From Phyto melanocephala (lineage: Eukaryota; Arthropoda; Insecta; Diptera; Rhinophoridae): a stretch of DNA of 64,000 nt. Below the pieces are notes generated by a model. That model was not told the DNA's origin, searched no databases, and saw only the letters and a list, made by a program, of their open reading frames with translations. Shown piece after piece: positions 12,291 through 24,400 of the stretch. How positions within the stretch are numbered: the stretch's first letter is position 1; every line of letters starts with the position of its first letter. Location: positions 16,225,201-16,289,200 of the forward strand of contig OW799237.1 in assembly GCA_941918925.1 (NCBI GenBank), given 5' to 3'. The position numbers and the translations under genes were made by a program.

Positions 12291-13198
12291 CAGTAAAAAA
12301 TAAATATTGCAGTTGCCACAAATTAAACGACAAAGGTGAAGGGTAACACAACTGTATAAAAATTTCTAAAAGTAGTTTGAACAAAGAAAAATATTGTAGA
12401 ACACACAGATTTTTCTATTTTAAGATGTAATGTTTCGTTTTTGACCTTAGTTGTCTTGTAGGGAACCACTGACTTTAGCTAACCCTTTAAATTTAAAACT
12501 TTCATGGAGTTAAGCTTTAGTAAAGTGTTAATGCATCATATAAAATCAACAACTACAACAACAGGGCAATACATAAAAAATTAGTACATAATTTCATATG
12601 TATGTTGTGTAGGTGTTGGTTGAACAGAATATAACTGACATGACCCATCAAACTGTTGTCTAGTATACCAAGTTTAATATTCGGTTTGTAACAGAATGAA
12701 AACTTCACGTAAAAAGTTGTAAAATTTAAGTGTTATTTCACCAAGAGGAAGACAAAATTGGTCGCACATTTTTTTTTAAGCAAAATAGATGCCATTCCTG
12801 CATTTCATCAAACATACTGGCCCCTGCAGACCTGAATAAAATTTCAGACTTAATAGTCTTCGTTATAATTAAGAAAATATAGATTGAATATGTTTTATTG
12901 GTTGCTTTACTGAATCTTTTCTCAGATTATTCTACTATGTTTATAACATTGTTTGCTAATCAAAACAACATGGAGCACAATATCTAGTTTTAAACTGACA
13001 AGGAAACAAACTCACTAAAACACCAAATTATTTAGCTGACATTTGCTACAAAATGTTTCATTAAAACATAATAATGAATTTGGAGTCAATTTCTGACGGA
13101 CGCCTGAAGAATATAACGTACCAGACACTTTTGGAATTTTCCCATTTATTTAAACTAAATATATTTTTCTTTTTTTTACCCCAATTATGGTACCTTTT
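12291..13198. other. AT-rich stretch without a recognisable gene
   Basis: There is no coding similarity. The open frames at 13061-13289 overlap the start of a family B element and are not genes. Confidence 0.55.
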
Positions 13199-13426
13199 TA
13201 TACCCTTAACCTGCGGTGCACAAGCGTATATATACATAGCTACATACAATTTTCATTTCAGACCCCATAAAGCAAGGTCTATTAAATAAGGTCTGTTCAA
13301 CTAATCAACTGATCGTTTTTTGCTCCCCTATGTTTACTACTGGAAGTTGTCAAAACTTATGTTTTTCAATTTTTCAATTTTATGATTGATAATTTTTCAA
13401 CTTATGATTTATATTCAAAAGTGCCG

Positions 13427-13678
13427 TTAATATATTTCTAACAAATATATTTCCGAGCCGGACATGCTAGTGAAAGGGTACAGACCCAAGGACTGAGCCA
13501 CACCAACAGCTATAGCAGCCTTGCCATTACTTGGCTCACAGGCCAAGAAAATACAACGATTAGCTATTTTGCCTTCACGCATCATTTGTACAACACCAGC
13601 AGCGAAACGAGCATCTTTCTGGCCCAACATACCTTGTGAAACAGCACGCTTCTTCAAGACATCGTCTAGACTTCTATT
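13427..13678 (-). pseudogene. Captured fragment of reptin (RuvB-like 2 AAA+ ATPase)
   Basis: The minus strand reads SLDDVLKKRAVSQGMLGQ, then AAGVVQMMREGKIANRCI, then the Walker A region EPSNGKAAIAVGVAQSLG and PFTSMSGSEIY before a stop at 13427. This order is that of the N-terminal part of RuvB-like 2 (reptin/TIP49b), a hexameric helicase-like ATPase of chromatin remodelling complexes. About 82 of some 480 residues are present, running from just after the N-terminus to just after Walker A. The Walker A motif, normally GxxxxGKT, is damaged: the first glycine is Cys and the final Thr is Ala. The frame is bounded by stops, no start codon fits the native N-terminus, and it lies inside a transposon. 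It is a captured gene piece, not the host gene. Whether it is transcribed, for example as antisense or small RNA to reptin, cannot be seen here. Family assignment is strong. Confidence 0.9.
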
Positions 13679-13837
13679 TTATCTTTATCAGCAATATTTT
13701 TAGCAAATATTTACTATTAACACAATTTATTTTTGTTGTCTTGAAAAAATTGTTAAACAAAATGAAAACACAAAATTTAATAGGCGTTGGGCATATTCAT
13801 ACAGGTATATGCAACGGCGAATTTGCTGTGCTGCTCT

Positions 13838-13886
13838 CTGTCAAATACCTCATAAAAAATAATTTTTTATACATAGAGTTTGACAG
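13838..13886. repeat. Hairpin inside the captured-gene transposon
   Basis: CTGTCAAA at 13838 pairs with TTTGACAG ending at 13886, and the centre TAAAAAATAATTTTTTA is itself self-complementary. It may be a remnant of subterminal repeats of the parent transposon. Confidence 0.55.
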
Positions 13887-14462
13887 TAACGTTTCCCATC
13901 AGATGGACTGATAATTTCACCTGGATGAATTTTTTGGTATTTTAGTCAGCTGTTTCTGACTACCTTAGAGTAATTTTACACTAACAAAATGCCCGTATAT
14001 TTTTTTTGCTTTTTGTTTTTGTAGAGTTGCACAGACCTTATTTAATAGACCTTGCCATAAAGTATATATTTTCTGAAAGCTTATGAATAGAGGATTCGAT
14101 TAAGTCCTGTCCGTCTGCGCGTCTGTCCATGTGTTAGTTGAAATCAAATTCTAGAAGCAACTATATTTTCAAAAAAAATTTTTTTATTTTATATATTGTA
14201 TATTTTTTATATTTTTCATAATTTTTTTTATATTTTTTTTTAATTTTTTTAAAAATTTTTTGTTAAAAAATTTTTTTTTTATGTTTTTTATTGTTTTTTT
14301 TTTATTTTTTTTTTGTAATTTTTTTTAGAAACACATGTTTTTTACATGTATGTACGTATTTTATATGAGATGAATGGTGATACAAAACAATTGCTATTGC
14401 ATGACTACACCTTGTGAAGGGTATATAAGATTCGGCACGGCCGAATATAGCACTGTTACTTG

Positions 14463-15990
14463 TTCATCCTCGTTTTATTAACAGAAATTCGTACTAAACT
14501 TAGTGTCAGTATTTGGAGTAGTTGGATCTAATTAAAACTAATCCCATGAATTTACCGAATTTCTATTAAAAAATTAACTATTTGAAAAGTACCACAAAAG
14601 GTACTATTTTAAACTTTAATAAATTTAAATTTTAAAAAATATCGAAAACCTGTTAATATTTTTTCCAAGAGTAAAGAACATTGTGTATTGGGACATACTC
14701 GAAATAGTACTAAAATTTAACCCTTCTTTTAATCGATTTTTTCGGACAGTGATAGGTGTTTAAGGTACGACTTAACTTAACTTAACAAAATTCTTGCTGC
14801 ATTTTTTGTCATTCAAATTTAAGGTTAAATTCATAAAAAATATAAATCATTTGTTGTTTATACTTTGACGTAAATTTTAGACTTAAAAAAACTGCTTTTT
14901 TTAGTTTATTAAGAAGAACTGATTGGAACATTTCCAGATAACAGATTGAAAATTTAAGAATTTTAATATTTATAAAAATATTTTAAAGATCACTTCAATG
15001 TAAATTAAATATATTAAGCTAAGAGTAGGGTTTTACCTTTTGCAAGTTTTTTCTAAAAAATCGAAAGCCCAGGCAACACTGTTGCTTTCTAAAATAAACG
15101 CGGTTGCCGCATTAAGTCTATTTAGTAAGTGTTAATTAGGTGTTAACTCACTTTCTCAAATTACCCGCCTTTCTTCTATTTTATCATAAAATTTACTTTC
15201 AGATTTCTAAATTTATGTTATAAATTTTACAGTTTCGAATTATTAAACTTATTATTGAGTTTATATTTTAAATGCAATTTAATGTCAAAATAATCATTAG
15301 AAATTGTAGTGAAAAACAAATTATTCACGTTTACATTAAATATTGTTTTATTTTGTCTCATGCTGAGCGCATGCAGTCAAAAATAAATTAAATTAAAAAT
15401 CAAAATTTTTAAATCCAAAATGCATACATATTTTCCAACTCCTATGCAGCTGTGAACGAACTACAGGCATTTAACAAAAATAAATAAATATTAAGAAAAA
15501 AAATATGGAAATTAAAATATCATCGCCATGGATTTTTAGTCTTATTTTTATTTATTTTACAACTAAATAAACTCATTCATCTATTGTTTATTAGTTTAAA
15601 ATATTCTATATTTTTTTTTTGATTCTCTGTGTATGTATGTTTGTATTTTTGTGTGATAATTTATTTTATTTGTGCCTTATAAAATTCAAAATTGTGTTTA
15701 TTAATTGGACTTCAACACACATACTCACACACCATTAAAAGTGTTAGTTTACTAAATGACTTGTTTTTACAACTGGAAAATGGAGAACTACAGAAAAAAA
15801 AAATTATTAATTTAAATTTTTATTTTTGAAAATAAAAAACATATTAAAAACTACTTTGTATTTTATGGGTCTTTTGTGCGTTGGTGCCATTATGACATTT
15901 TCTCTTTGGTAATGTCATTCAAAATCTCTACCATCAGGGGTCTCTGGTTTTTGTAGTTTCTTTATTATTATTTTTATTTTTTTACATTTT
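14463..15990. other. AT-rich stretch without a recognisable gene
   Basis: I see no coding similarity or paired transposon ends between the B element and the large A element. Confidence 0.55.
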
Positions 15991-16618
15991 TATACCCGCC
16001 ACCAAAAAAATGGTGGGGGTATATTCATTTTGTCATTCCGTTTGTAACACATCGAAATATCCATTTTAGACCCCATAAAGTATATATATTCTGAATCAGG
16101 GTTTGATTTGATGACGATCTAGCTATGTCCGTCCGTCTGTCCGTCTGTCCGTCTGTCCGTCTGTTGAAAGCACGATAGAGGTCGCACCGAAAAAGCTAGG
16201 GGGCTCAAATTTTGCCAGAATCTTTCTTATAGACAAGGTTTGTTTGGTATTGAAAATGGGCTAAATCGGAATATTAGGAAGAGAGTTATAGCTCGAAAAG
16301 CAAGAGTAGGTCGAAAAAACCGTGTCCTTCAAACATCGAATAAAACGGAATTGTGTCCAAATGCATTAACGTAGACTCATGAAACTTCGAATATATATTT
16401 CCTGAGTAAAAACAATATTGTCCTCCAAAAATCATCTAAATCTATGTATTAGGAGAGGAGTTATCGATCAAAATGTACGAAAATTTATACCGCACAGTGT
16501 ATTTTTCGGTATATTTAAAAACAAAAACGTCATAAAAGCAACAAAATTTGATGTACGACTCTGAAATTTTGCACACTTTGGTTTTTGGTGAGACGCTTTT
16601 TTGTGACGGAAAATCAAT

Positions 16619-17482
16619 GTGCCACGCCCACTTTTACGCCCACCTCCCATATAGCGTTTTACCTAAAATTCATATAATTTCTCTATTAATAAAGATTTTG
16701 GAATAATAAAGGGCTATATTGAAACACCTAAGTTGTACTCATTCGCAAAAATAACTTTGACACGCCTACTATAACGCCCACTTTTCACGTTATCTACCGT
16801 TAATGAAATTTAAAAGCTCATAAAACCGCCAAAATTGGAGGTATGATGATCAAATTTGCTACGTATATCCCCCTAGGCAATGTCATTACTGTGCCAGAAA
16901 ATTAAGGTGCCACGCCTACTTTTACGCCCACCTCCCATATAACGTTTTACCTAAAATTCCTATAATTTCTCTATTAATAAAGATTTTGGAATAATAAAGG
17001 GCTATATTGAAACATCTAATTTGTATTCATTCGCAAAAATAACTTTGACACGCCTACTATAACGCCCACTTTTCACATTATCTAACCTTAATGAAATTTA
17101 AAAGCTCATAAAACCGCCAAAATTGGAGGTATGATGATCAAATTTGCTACGTATATCCCCCTAGGCTATGTCATTACTGTGCTAGAAAATTAAGGTGCCA
17201 CGCCCACTTTTACGCCCACCTTCCATATAACGTTTTACCAAAAATTAATATAATTTCTCTATTAATATAGATTTTGGAATAATAAAGGGCTATATTGAAA
17301 CACCTAAGTTGTACTCATTCGCAAAAATAACTTTGACACGCCTACTATAACGCCCACTTTTCACGTTATCTACCGTTAATGAAATTTAAAAGCTCATAAA
17401 ACCGTTAAAATTAGAGGTATGATGATCAAATTTGCTACGTATATCCTTCAAATCAATGTAATTGTTGTGCCAAAAAGTTTAG
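16619..17482. repeat. Three 288-bp tandem units inside family A
   Basis: Units start at 16619, 16907 and 17195 at the word GTGCCACGCC and are each exactly 288 bp. A fourth, diverged partial unit follows from 17483. Each unit has two 'ACGCC(C/T)AC' pairs, TTTCTCTATTAATA, AAAGGGCTATATTGAAACA and GGTATGATGATCAAATTTGC. Unit copies are nearly identical, so the expansion is recent relative to the element. Confidence 0.9.
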
Positions 17483-17699
17483 CTGACACGCCCACTTTGA
17501 CGCCTACCTCCCATATAACGGTTTATCTTAAATTCATGTAATTTCTCTATTGACAAAGTTTTTGGAAAAATAAAGGACTATATTGAAATATTTAAGTTGT
17601 ATTTATTAGCAGAAACTTTATTGACACGCCTACTTTAACGCCCACTTTCATTGAAAGACTACATTGACAAAAGCATTTTAGTAGCATATCGAAGTTATA

Positions 17700-18046
17700 A
17701 AGGGTGGTTAAATTTTAAGGGCTGATGTTGTTTTTAAATAAAACACAAATTATTTAAGCAATTATTATCATTTCTTTTTATAATGATAATATTTGTATGG
17801 TTCAATTATGCATTTAACAAAATATCGGCCAAATGGCCCCCCCCCCCATCCTTGGCGCCACTCCTCTATCTGATAGTCCAAATTTTCAATGACAATGTTG
17901 ATGCGCAATTGTTGGGCATGATGATGAGTAGAGGTTGACTGCTCTTTTGCCACACTATCGCAAAAACCAGCAGTGGTTCCCATTCAATGAACTAAGAAGG
18001 CATTCACAGACTTTCTAAAATTGGCCCTTACAATTAAGCCACCCTC
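17700..18046 (-). mobile_element. 347-bp mariner-type MITE copy 1, passenger in A
   Basis: The ends AAGGGTGG and CCACCCTC are flanked by TA at 17698-17699 and 18047-18048. On the minus strand a 71-codon open frame includes SVAKEQSTSTHHHAQQL and VIENLDYQIEEWRQ. The first resembles the helix-turn-helix region ('SV.ENPSTSTRRRAQQL') of mariner-like transposases with an N-terminal DUF4817-like domain. The second resembles their C-terminal end, so the catalytic middle is deleted. This copy also lacks the upstream HTH segment kept in the 605-bp copy at 62950. Confidence 0.78.
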
Positions 18047-18558
18047 TACAAAGAAAGTGATACATATTTTTATATTATTATCACACAGTGATTCAAAATA
18101 TACATTTTTGGTATTTTGCTAAAACGGGAAATTTATTAGTAAGATTTTGATTTTTAAACTTCTATAACATTTTGCCTTTAAAAGATTTTCAAACGAAATA
18201 AGTTTTGTATAATTTTAAAATTTGTTAGCCATTAGTACATGAAAATAAATAGTTTATAATGTTTAGAGATAATTTTTTTTGACTTAGGTCAAAATTTTCC
18301 TAAATTCCCATTTTTAATAGAGCATAACTTCAGGAGAACATAAGATAACAAATATAAATTAGCACTATTTCATAGATAAAACTTTCCTCTTAAATTCATG
18401 TAAATTCTCTATGAATAAAGATTTTGGAATACTAAAGGACTATATTGAAATATCTAAGTTATGTTTATTAGCAGAAACTTTATTGACACGCGTATTTTAA
18501 CGGCCACTTTCATTGAAAGATTAAATTTACGAAAACATTTTTCTAGCATACCGAAGTT

Positions 18559-19132
18559 TTGAAAAAAATTATTATGATATTATTATTATTTATTTTTATA
18601 ACGATAATATTTGTATGCTTCAATTATGTATGGAACAAAATATCAGCCAAATGGCCCCCCCAACCTAGGCGGCACACCTCGATCCGATAGTCCATATTTT
18701 CAATGACACTGTTGATGCTCAATTGTTGGGCACGTTGATGAGTCGAGGTTGCTTGCTCTTTTGCCACGTTATCGTGAAAAACAGCAATGTTTCCCATTCA
18801 ACGAACTAAGATGGCATTCACAGATGTTTTTACATTTCATACAGACCTGCTTTGCAGACATTTAAATATTTTTTACAATTCTCATGATTGTGGACGAATT
18901 CGAACGATTTTGTTGACCAAAATAATCACGAAGTGCACAAAATGCATTTTGATTTGAACGCCCATTTTTTTAAAAATCTTTAATATTTAAAAGCGTCTCT
19001 CGATTGCGTATCTTTCCACGGTTCAAATTGAGTTAGTCTGAGATTGAGAAATGTCAAATGAAATGCAAGAAAAAAGTTGAAGTTTAGGTGTGGTTCACCT
19101 TCAACATGGGCCCTTAAAATTTACCCACCCTC
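18559..19132 (-). mobile_element. Mariner-type MITE copy 2, passenger in A
   Basis: The right end CCACCCTC at 19132 is followed by TA. The left terminal repeat is degraded just after CCGAAGTTTT. The interior matches the 605-bp copy at 62950 throughout, including the HTH segment (about 18880-19060, minus strand) and the fused C-terminal part. It repeats copy 1 after a partial repeat of A sequence, so it probably arose by duplication within the element rather than by a second insertion. Confidence 0.75.
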
Positions 19133-19275
19133 TACAAAGAAAGTGATACATATTTTATTATAAAGAGATTATTCTATAGCGATTAACAAAATAATAAATA
19201 TTGTGCTTTAAATGTACACAAAATTGGTGGTGGGTATAAAAGATTCGGCACAGCCGAATATAGTGCTCTTACTTG

Positions 19276-20686
19276 TTTGTTATTAATTTATTTATTTATT
19301 TTATTACACACTTATATTTTGATATTATGCTTATATTGCTTTGTCCATTTTATTTTTTATTAGTTTTAATAAAAATATAACAAATCAAAGGAATAGTGTT
19401 TTGGCGCCAGTCCATTAAAATAAATGATGGTTTCATAAAAAAACAAATATTGGAAATATGTTACAAAAAAGTGTGAAAATAGGTGGATGTAATTTAAGAT
19501 AAATATATAGTTTTTAATAATGGCTCTCATTGATTTTAACTTGAAGAAAATTTATATTCAAATAAAGTTTATATATAAAAATTAGGTGTGTATCCAATAA
19601 CGGCAACTGGATTTAATTTAAAGTCAAATTTTTTTTTATTAAAATGTAACATGATTCAATGACTAAATGGCCTCCTTTAATCTTGATATCTCAATTATAA
19701 TAAAACAACTTATTATACCCTATTCCTCCAGGTATGATCAATCAAAAATGATTTTACTGAATTTTTAAGACGATAATGATATAAATCACCTGTCAGCATT
19801 TTAGGTGATTTTTGAACCTGAAATTTGTATGGAAGAAGAGTTAAGAAATAAATGTTTTTCATTCTAGCTTCATAATAAGATTGAAAAAGACCTGAGATTT
19901 TACAATAAATATTATATAAAATTTTTAAAATTTTTGTCTAACTGTCTTTTGTTCTTTCGTTCTGTCTTCCTGCACTCAATTGGCTCAAAACCTATAGAAT
20001 GCATTTTAATAAAATTTGCTATCGAGGTATTTTGATAAATGGGTAAAAATATATGGTACTTTTTCAAAAGAGATAATATCCCATTTTCAACTGAAAGTAA
20101 AAAAACTACAAATAAAATGGACCGAAAGGTTGATAAGAAATAAATACGTATACGGCTACGACAGAATGAGGAATGTATTAGTAATTGCATTAACAACAAT
20201 TAACTATTATCTGCACGAAAAATGATTTCAGAACTTATCATTAAATTCTTAATATAAAAAAATTTTTTGGGGCAAGCTATGCGGACCGGACTTAATAAGT
20301 AATAAATTTTAAATTGTATTAAATCCAAAAATTTAAAAATCTTATTTAATTTATACATTTTTTTTGATATTTTTATTTACAGCTTATAAAATATACAACA
20401 TGGAAATTTTTCTAAGCTATGTATTATAAATAATTTCACTTAAATGACCTCCGTTCTTAGCTTCGCAATAATGGGCTCGTTTTAAAGCAGCGCTAGGCAA
20501 TAGTATTGAAATACTACAAAATTTTTATTAACTAACTGTACAAAAATTTTAATTCAATTTCTAATTTTTCTTTTCTAATCACAACATACTTGTTTTATAG
20601 TAAAACCTCGAGTTAGAATAATTTAGAAATAAACAAATATAGTTAATAAAAAGATTTAAAACTGTTTAAGCTTATTTTATATATAA
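19276..20686. other. AT-rich stretch without a recognisable gene
   Basis: I see no domain-bearing frame. The overlapping frames at 19912-20225 on both strands look like chance frames. Two words, AAATGGCCTCC near 19665 and AAATGACCTCC near 20442, may belong to one old repeat, but I cannot define it. Confidence 0.5.
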
Positions 20687-21412
20687 CAAGTAGAAGTGCT
20701 ATATTTGGCCGTGCCGAAAATTATATACCCTTCACAACGAGTAGTCATGCAATAACAATTGTTTGTATCAGCATACGTCTTATATGAAATACGTACATAC
20801 ATTTAAAAAACATACATATATAAAAACATCCCGTTGTAAAATTATAAATTAAGTTTACGTATGTATGTTTCAAAGAAAAAAATAATAAAAAAATTAAAAA
20901 AAAAAATTTAAAAAAAAAACATAAAAAATAAAAAAAAAACAATAAAAAAACTAAAAAAAAATAAAGGAAATATAACAATAAAAATATAAATAATGTGTAA
21001 AATAAAAAATAAAAAAAATATAAAAAAAAAGTTTTTTTGGCTCAGCTGGGATTCGATGCCACGTTCACTCTAACCTATATACAACGTTTGTATGTATGTA
21101 CTGTATGTTTTTGTTGTTAAAAAAACGAGGTGGTAGTGATTTTTTCATCATATCTTAGTTGTTTATGTGCCGATTTTTCTGATTTTCAATACCAATCTGC
21201 TCCCAAATATTTCCAATATTTTACTACTTCACGCGTTTCCAGGCGATATCCGGGTGCTAAAAAAATTTGATTTCAACATACACACGGGCAGACGGTCAGA
21301 CTAACAGGGCTAAGTCGACTTCCCTATTTATAAGCTCTCAGAAAGTATATACTTTATGGGATCGAAATTGTAGAAATTTCACAGTCTCTTTTTCACTGTG
21401 TGAAGGGTTTAA
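20687..21412 (-). mobile_element. Family B INE-1-like element, nearly full length
   Basis: On the plus strand it starts with CAAGTAGAAGTGCTATATT and a decayed hairpin, then CCCTTCACAACGAGTAGTC, an A-rich tract (about 20870-21030), CAGCTGGGATTCGATGCC, CCGATTTTTCTGATTTTC, and an inverse GACAGACGG-type run reduced to GGGCAGACGGTCAGAC. The inverse of the 5' end closes it (CACTGTGTGAAGGGTTTA, 21412). It is more diverged than the copies near 60 kb, so it is older. Confidence 0.82.
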
Positions 21413-24400
21413 AAATATAATTACATGTTTTTTTAAATAGCTTAAAGAACTTTTTTATATAATTTTTTTTTTAAATGTACACAGAAAAAAATATGTTCAA
21501 ACTGACTAAAATTAGTTTAATTTTTTTATAAATATTTTCAATGTTCTTATAAATATTTTTTGTTGGAATCTCTTTTAAACAAAAAATTATATTAAAAAAA
21601 AAAAGGGTTTTTTGTCACAGTTTCTTGTGTGAAATTACAATTTTAATTAATTAATTTATTAATTATTTTTAGGTTCTTATTCAAATAAAATTTTACTTAG
21701 TTTTGTATATATCTAATACAATACGATATTTAATTTGTTATGTGCTTAAAAATCTTGATGATCTCTTTAAAAAAAATTTATAAATAATTTCTTAATAAAA
21801 AACATTTTTATAATATTCTTACATATAAATTATAATTATTTTTTATAGAAAATATTATCTAAAATTTTCTAATTAAAATAATCAGGTTTGAAGACAGTTT
21901 TTTTATTTTCGAAATATTTTCTTTTATTATTTTATTTTCTATTTTCTTTATATTTCGTCATCTATTGGAGGACATCTTCAGTAGTATTAATGAGTAACAG
22001 TATCTATATAAAAGAACTTCTCTTGTTAATATTTTACATTGTAAAAAAAAATAAAATTTTTTCGTATATAAAAAACTGAAGCTTGATTATTTCGATTTGA
22101 AAATTTTTGTATTAAAAAAGGCCGAATAAAAATATACCACAACATAGAGAATATTTAAATTTTTATTATAGAAAATTTTTGAAAAATAGCAAAATGAAAA
22201 TTTTTTTCAAAAAATTAAAAAAATAAAAAATATTTAATTTAAAACAATTATACTTTAAGAATGTACTAAAAAGAATATTTTTGTATTTATTTCAATAAAT
22301 TTTCTTTTGACGATGACAATACGACTCCTTCGTCATCTAATTTGCCCACCCATTAAATGTTTTTTAGCATCCACTAAATCATCTTCTAGCATTATCGAAG
22401 AAAAACTCTAAAAAAAAAGAAATTAAAATAGATAATTTTACTTCAAATACCATAAAAAACAATAAATTTTTCAAATAAACTACAACTAAAAATGCAGGTG
22501 AAACATAAATTTATTTTCTTTAAGCCACAATTTTTAATAAGTCTAATTCAGTATCTTGGGCGCCAGCAATTAAACATTAAATTACGTCTTTATTTTTAAT
22601 TCCACATTTGGAGTTTTTTATAAAGAAGAAAAAGACACTCACAGACATTTTTCAAATACCTCACAACAGCAACATAAAATAAAAAACTATTTTCAAATCA
22701 ATTTCCTACCACAAGAAGAAATGCAACATTTCCCCTCTAAAACAGACAAAAACTCACAAGTTTTCGAAAATTATGACATTCCTTTGGAAAAGAAAACCAT
22801 GACATAGAATTTTTTTCTAAACTTGAGACTGTTAAAAAAATATGTATGTATGTGTATAAAATATGCAGACCTGAAGAAAGTTTTTTTCCTAAATGTTTTT
22901 AAAATTTACCAAAATGTTATAAATGTTTCTTTCAAATAAACCAATTATCAAATCAAAGCAATTTAAAGATGTTTTTCTGGTCTGGCATAAAAATTAAATT
23001 TAATTGCCATGATTGAATACAAAGAAATGTATAGTTTTAAAGAAGTTTTTTTTTAAAAAAGAAAGAGAAACTGAAAGTAAAACTTTAGTTTATTCCTCAT
23101 GTCGGCAGCTATGTCTGTTATCTGTGTGAATTCGTTTAAAACGTTAACGAGTTATTTCTTCTTGTTTATTTGTTTAATATAAAAAGAATAAGTTCTCTTA
23201 ATTTGAGATGTTTATCGCATATTTTTTTTAACCACATCAATTTAATTAAGAAATATGTTATAGTTATTTAATAAGACCCTAATGCGTTTAATGAAATGAT
23301 CGTAGTGCTGCTTTCTGGGAGAGAAAAAAAGGTTTTAAAAACAAACGTGAAAGTAACTTTGTGGTGTGCTATTAAGACAAAATAAAATATTTAACAAATA
23401 AATTTTAAATATTTAATCAGAGAAGTTGAAATACTGATTGATAAAATATATTAAAATATACAAATTGAAGTGATATTTATGGTTTGTCATGATGAGGGGA
23501 CCACTAAAAAACGGTTACTTATCGCATTATATTTTCATGTTTTAAAATGTTTAATTAAAAAGAAAAACTTTTAATTTATTTTAAGATAATTTTTTTAACT
23601 AAAAGAATAACTGATAGTAAAGACATATTGATTCGCGACATTAGAACTGTAAATGCTTTAGCTTTCAAACCTTTAGTAAAAGGGTTTTCCAATAAAGATA
23701 CGTTACTGATAAAAAATGGGCAACATTTTAATATGTTAAATACTCACATTTGATTTGCATATGAAGCGTGATATCATTAAAATAACACTGGGTTAAATCA
23801 GAAAAAAAATTAAAAGATTGCTTTATAAGTCGGGCTTAGTTTAAGCAACGACATGAATTATGTACGCTTAAACTGCAGCTTATTATCAGATATATGCTTC
23901 TTTATTGAAACGAAGCAGCAAAATTGTAGCAGCTTTAAATCGTTAAAGGCCAACCAACGCTATCAATTCAAAATTGCTTTCGAGCAGGTTTACCGTTAGG
24001 AAATTTAAAAAAAAACTGGCACAAAACTTCGTCTTATAAAAACAGTAGCTTTTAAAAAGCTTTTTAGAAAATAAAGGTCGCACACACCTTTTTTGATGGC
24101 TATTATTTATAAAAAATTTAACAATTTAAAATTACTCAAAAAAAAGAAAATTAAATAAAATAAAAAAGTATTCGTTGCAAAAGCCATAAAGCACTATAAC
24201 ATGTAGGTCTTTCACATATGTAAATACATGGGCATACTGAATTAAAAGAAAATATTGTAGTAAACATGTACTTCTACCAAAATTAACTAAAATTAAATAT
24301 TAACTGATACTGAAACTGAAAAAATTGCAGTAAAAATTTCAATAAATTTTAGTAAAAAAATTTTACTGCAGTAAATTAAGGTAAACAGTAAAAATGTATT

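Larger units (their letters stand above)
13273..14054. mobile_element. 782-bp TIR transposon carrying a captured reptin fragment
   Basis: The left end CAAGGTCTATTAAATAAGG and the reverse complement of the right end are identical over 24 bp and match at 29 of 30 positions. Both sides are flanked by the perfect 8-bp duplication CCATAAAG (13265-13272 and 14055-14062). The interrupted family B sequence reads through exactly when the element and one duplication are removed. An 8-bp duplication fits hAT or P superfamilies; I cannot choose between them, and the duplication does not fit the usual hAT target consensus well. There is no transposase. The interior holds an antisense piece of the RuvB-like 2 gene (13427-13678) and a 49-nt hairpin (13838-13886). 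This is a Pack-type, gene-capturing non-autonomous transposon. Confidence 0.9.
13199..14462 (+). mobile_element. Family B INE-1-like element, split by an insertion
   Basis: The 5' end TATACCCTTAACCTGCGGTG starts at 13199 and is followed by CATTTCAGACCCCATAAAG. The element resumes at 14055 with CCATAAAGTATATATTTTCT, a GTCCGTCTG run, a T-rich tract (about 14160-14335), GTTGTGAAGGG-like sequence and the hairpin ATTCGGCACGGCCGAAT. It ends in ACTTG at 14462. The hairpin about 16 nt before the end and the subterminal pair TATACCCTT/AAGGGTATA are features of Helentron/DINE-type elements. The interruption is the 782-bp element at 13273-14054. Confidence 0.85.
15991..19275 (+). mobile_element. Full-length family A INE-1-like element with passengers
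   Basis: The 5' end TATACCCGCCACC forms a short hairpin with GGTGGGGGTATA. A CCCATAAAGTATATATATTC block and a GTCCGTCTG run at 16131-16162 follow, then repeated CCACGCCCACTTTTACGCCC blocks. The 3' end at 19229-19275 has GGTGGTGGGTATA, the hairpin ATTCGGCACAGCCGAAT and CTCTTACTTG. These blocks recall Drosophila INE-1/DINE-1, non-autonomous Helentron-type elements moved by a RepHel protein in trans. No RepHel coding sequence is present. The 3.3-kb size comes from a 288-bp tandem array (16619-17482) and two copies of a mariner-type MITE (17700-18046, 18559-19132). The MITE copies are separated by a partial repeat of the flanking A sequence (about 18380-18520), implying internal duplication. Confidence 0.85.

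Noticed and set aside
13759..13911. A plus-strand frame with IGVGHIHTG, faintly like the RuvB-like N-terminal 'HSHI.GLG' motif
   Set aside because: It is on the opposite strand to the reptin fragment and the similarity is only a few residues, so I do not count it as a second captured exon.
16619..17482. Regular repeats that could suggest a CRISPR array
   Set aside because: The units are 288 bp and contiguous, without spacers, inside a eukaryotic transposon.
20745..20978. A phenylalanine/leucine-rich frame resembling a membrane protein
   Set aside because: It is a translation of the A-rich tract of a family B element.
23640..24010. A possible further mariner-type element
   Set aside because: No matching ends and no stretch of convincing transposase motif order.
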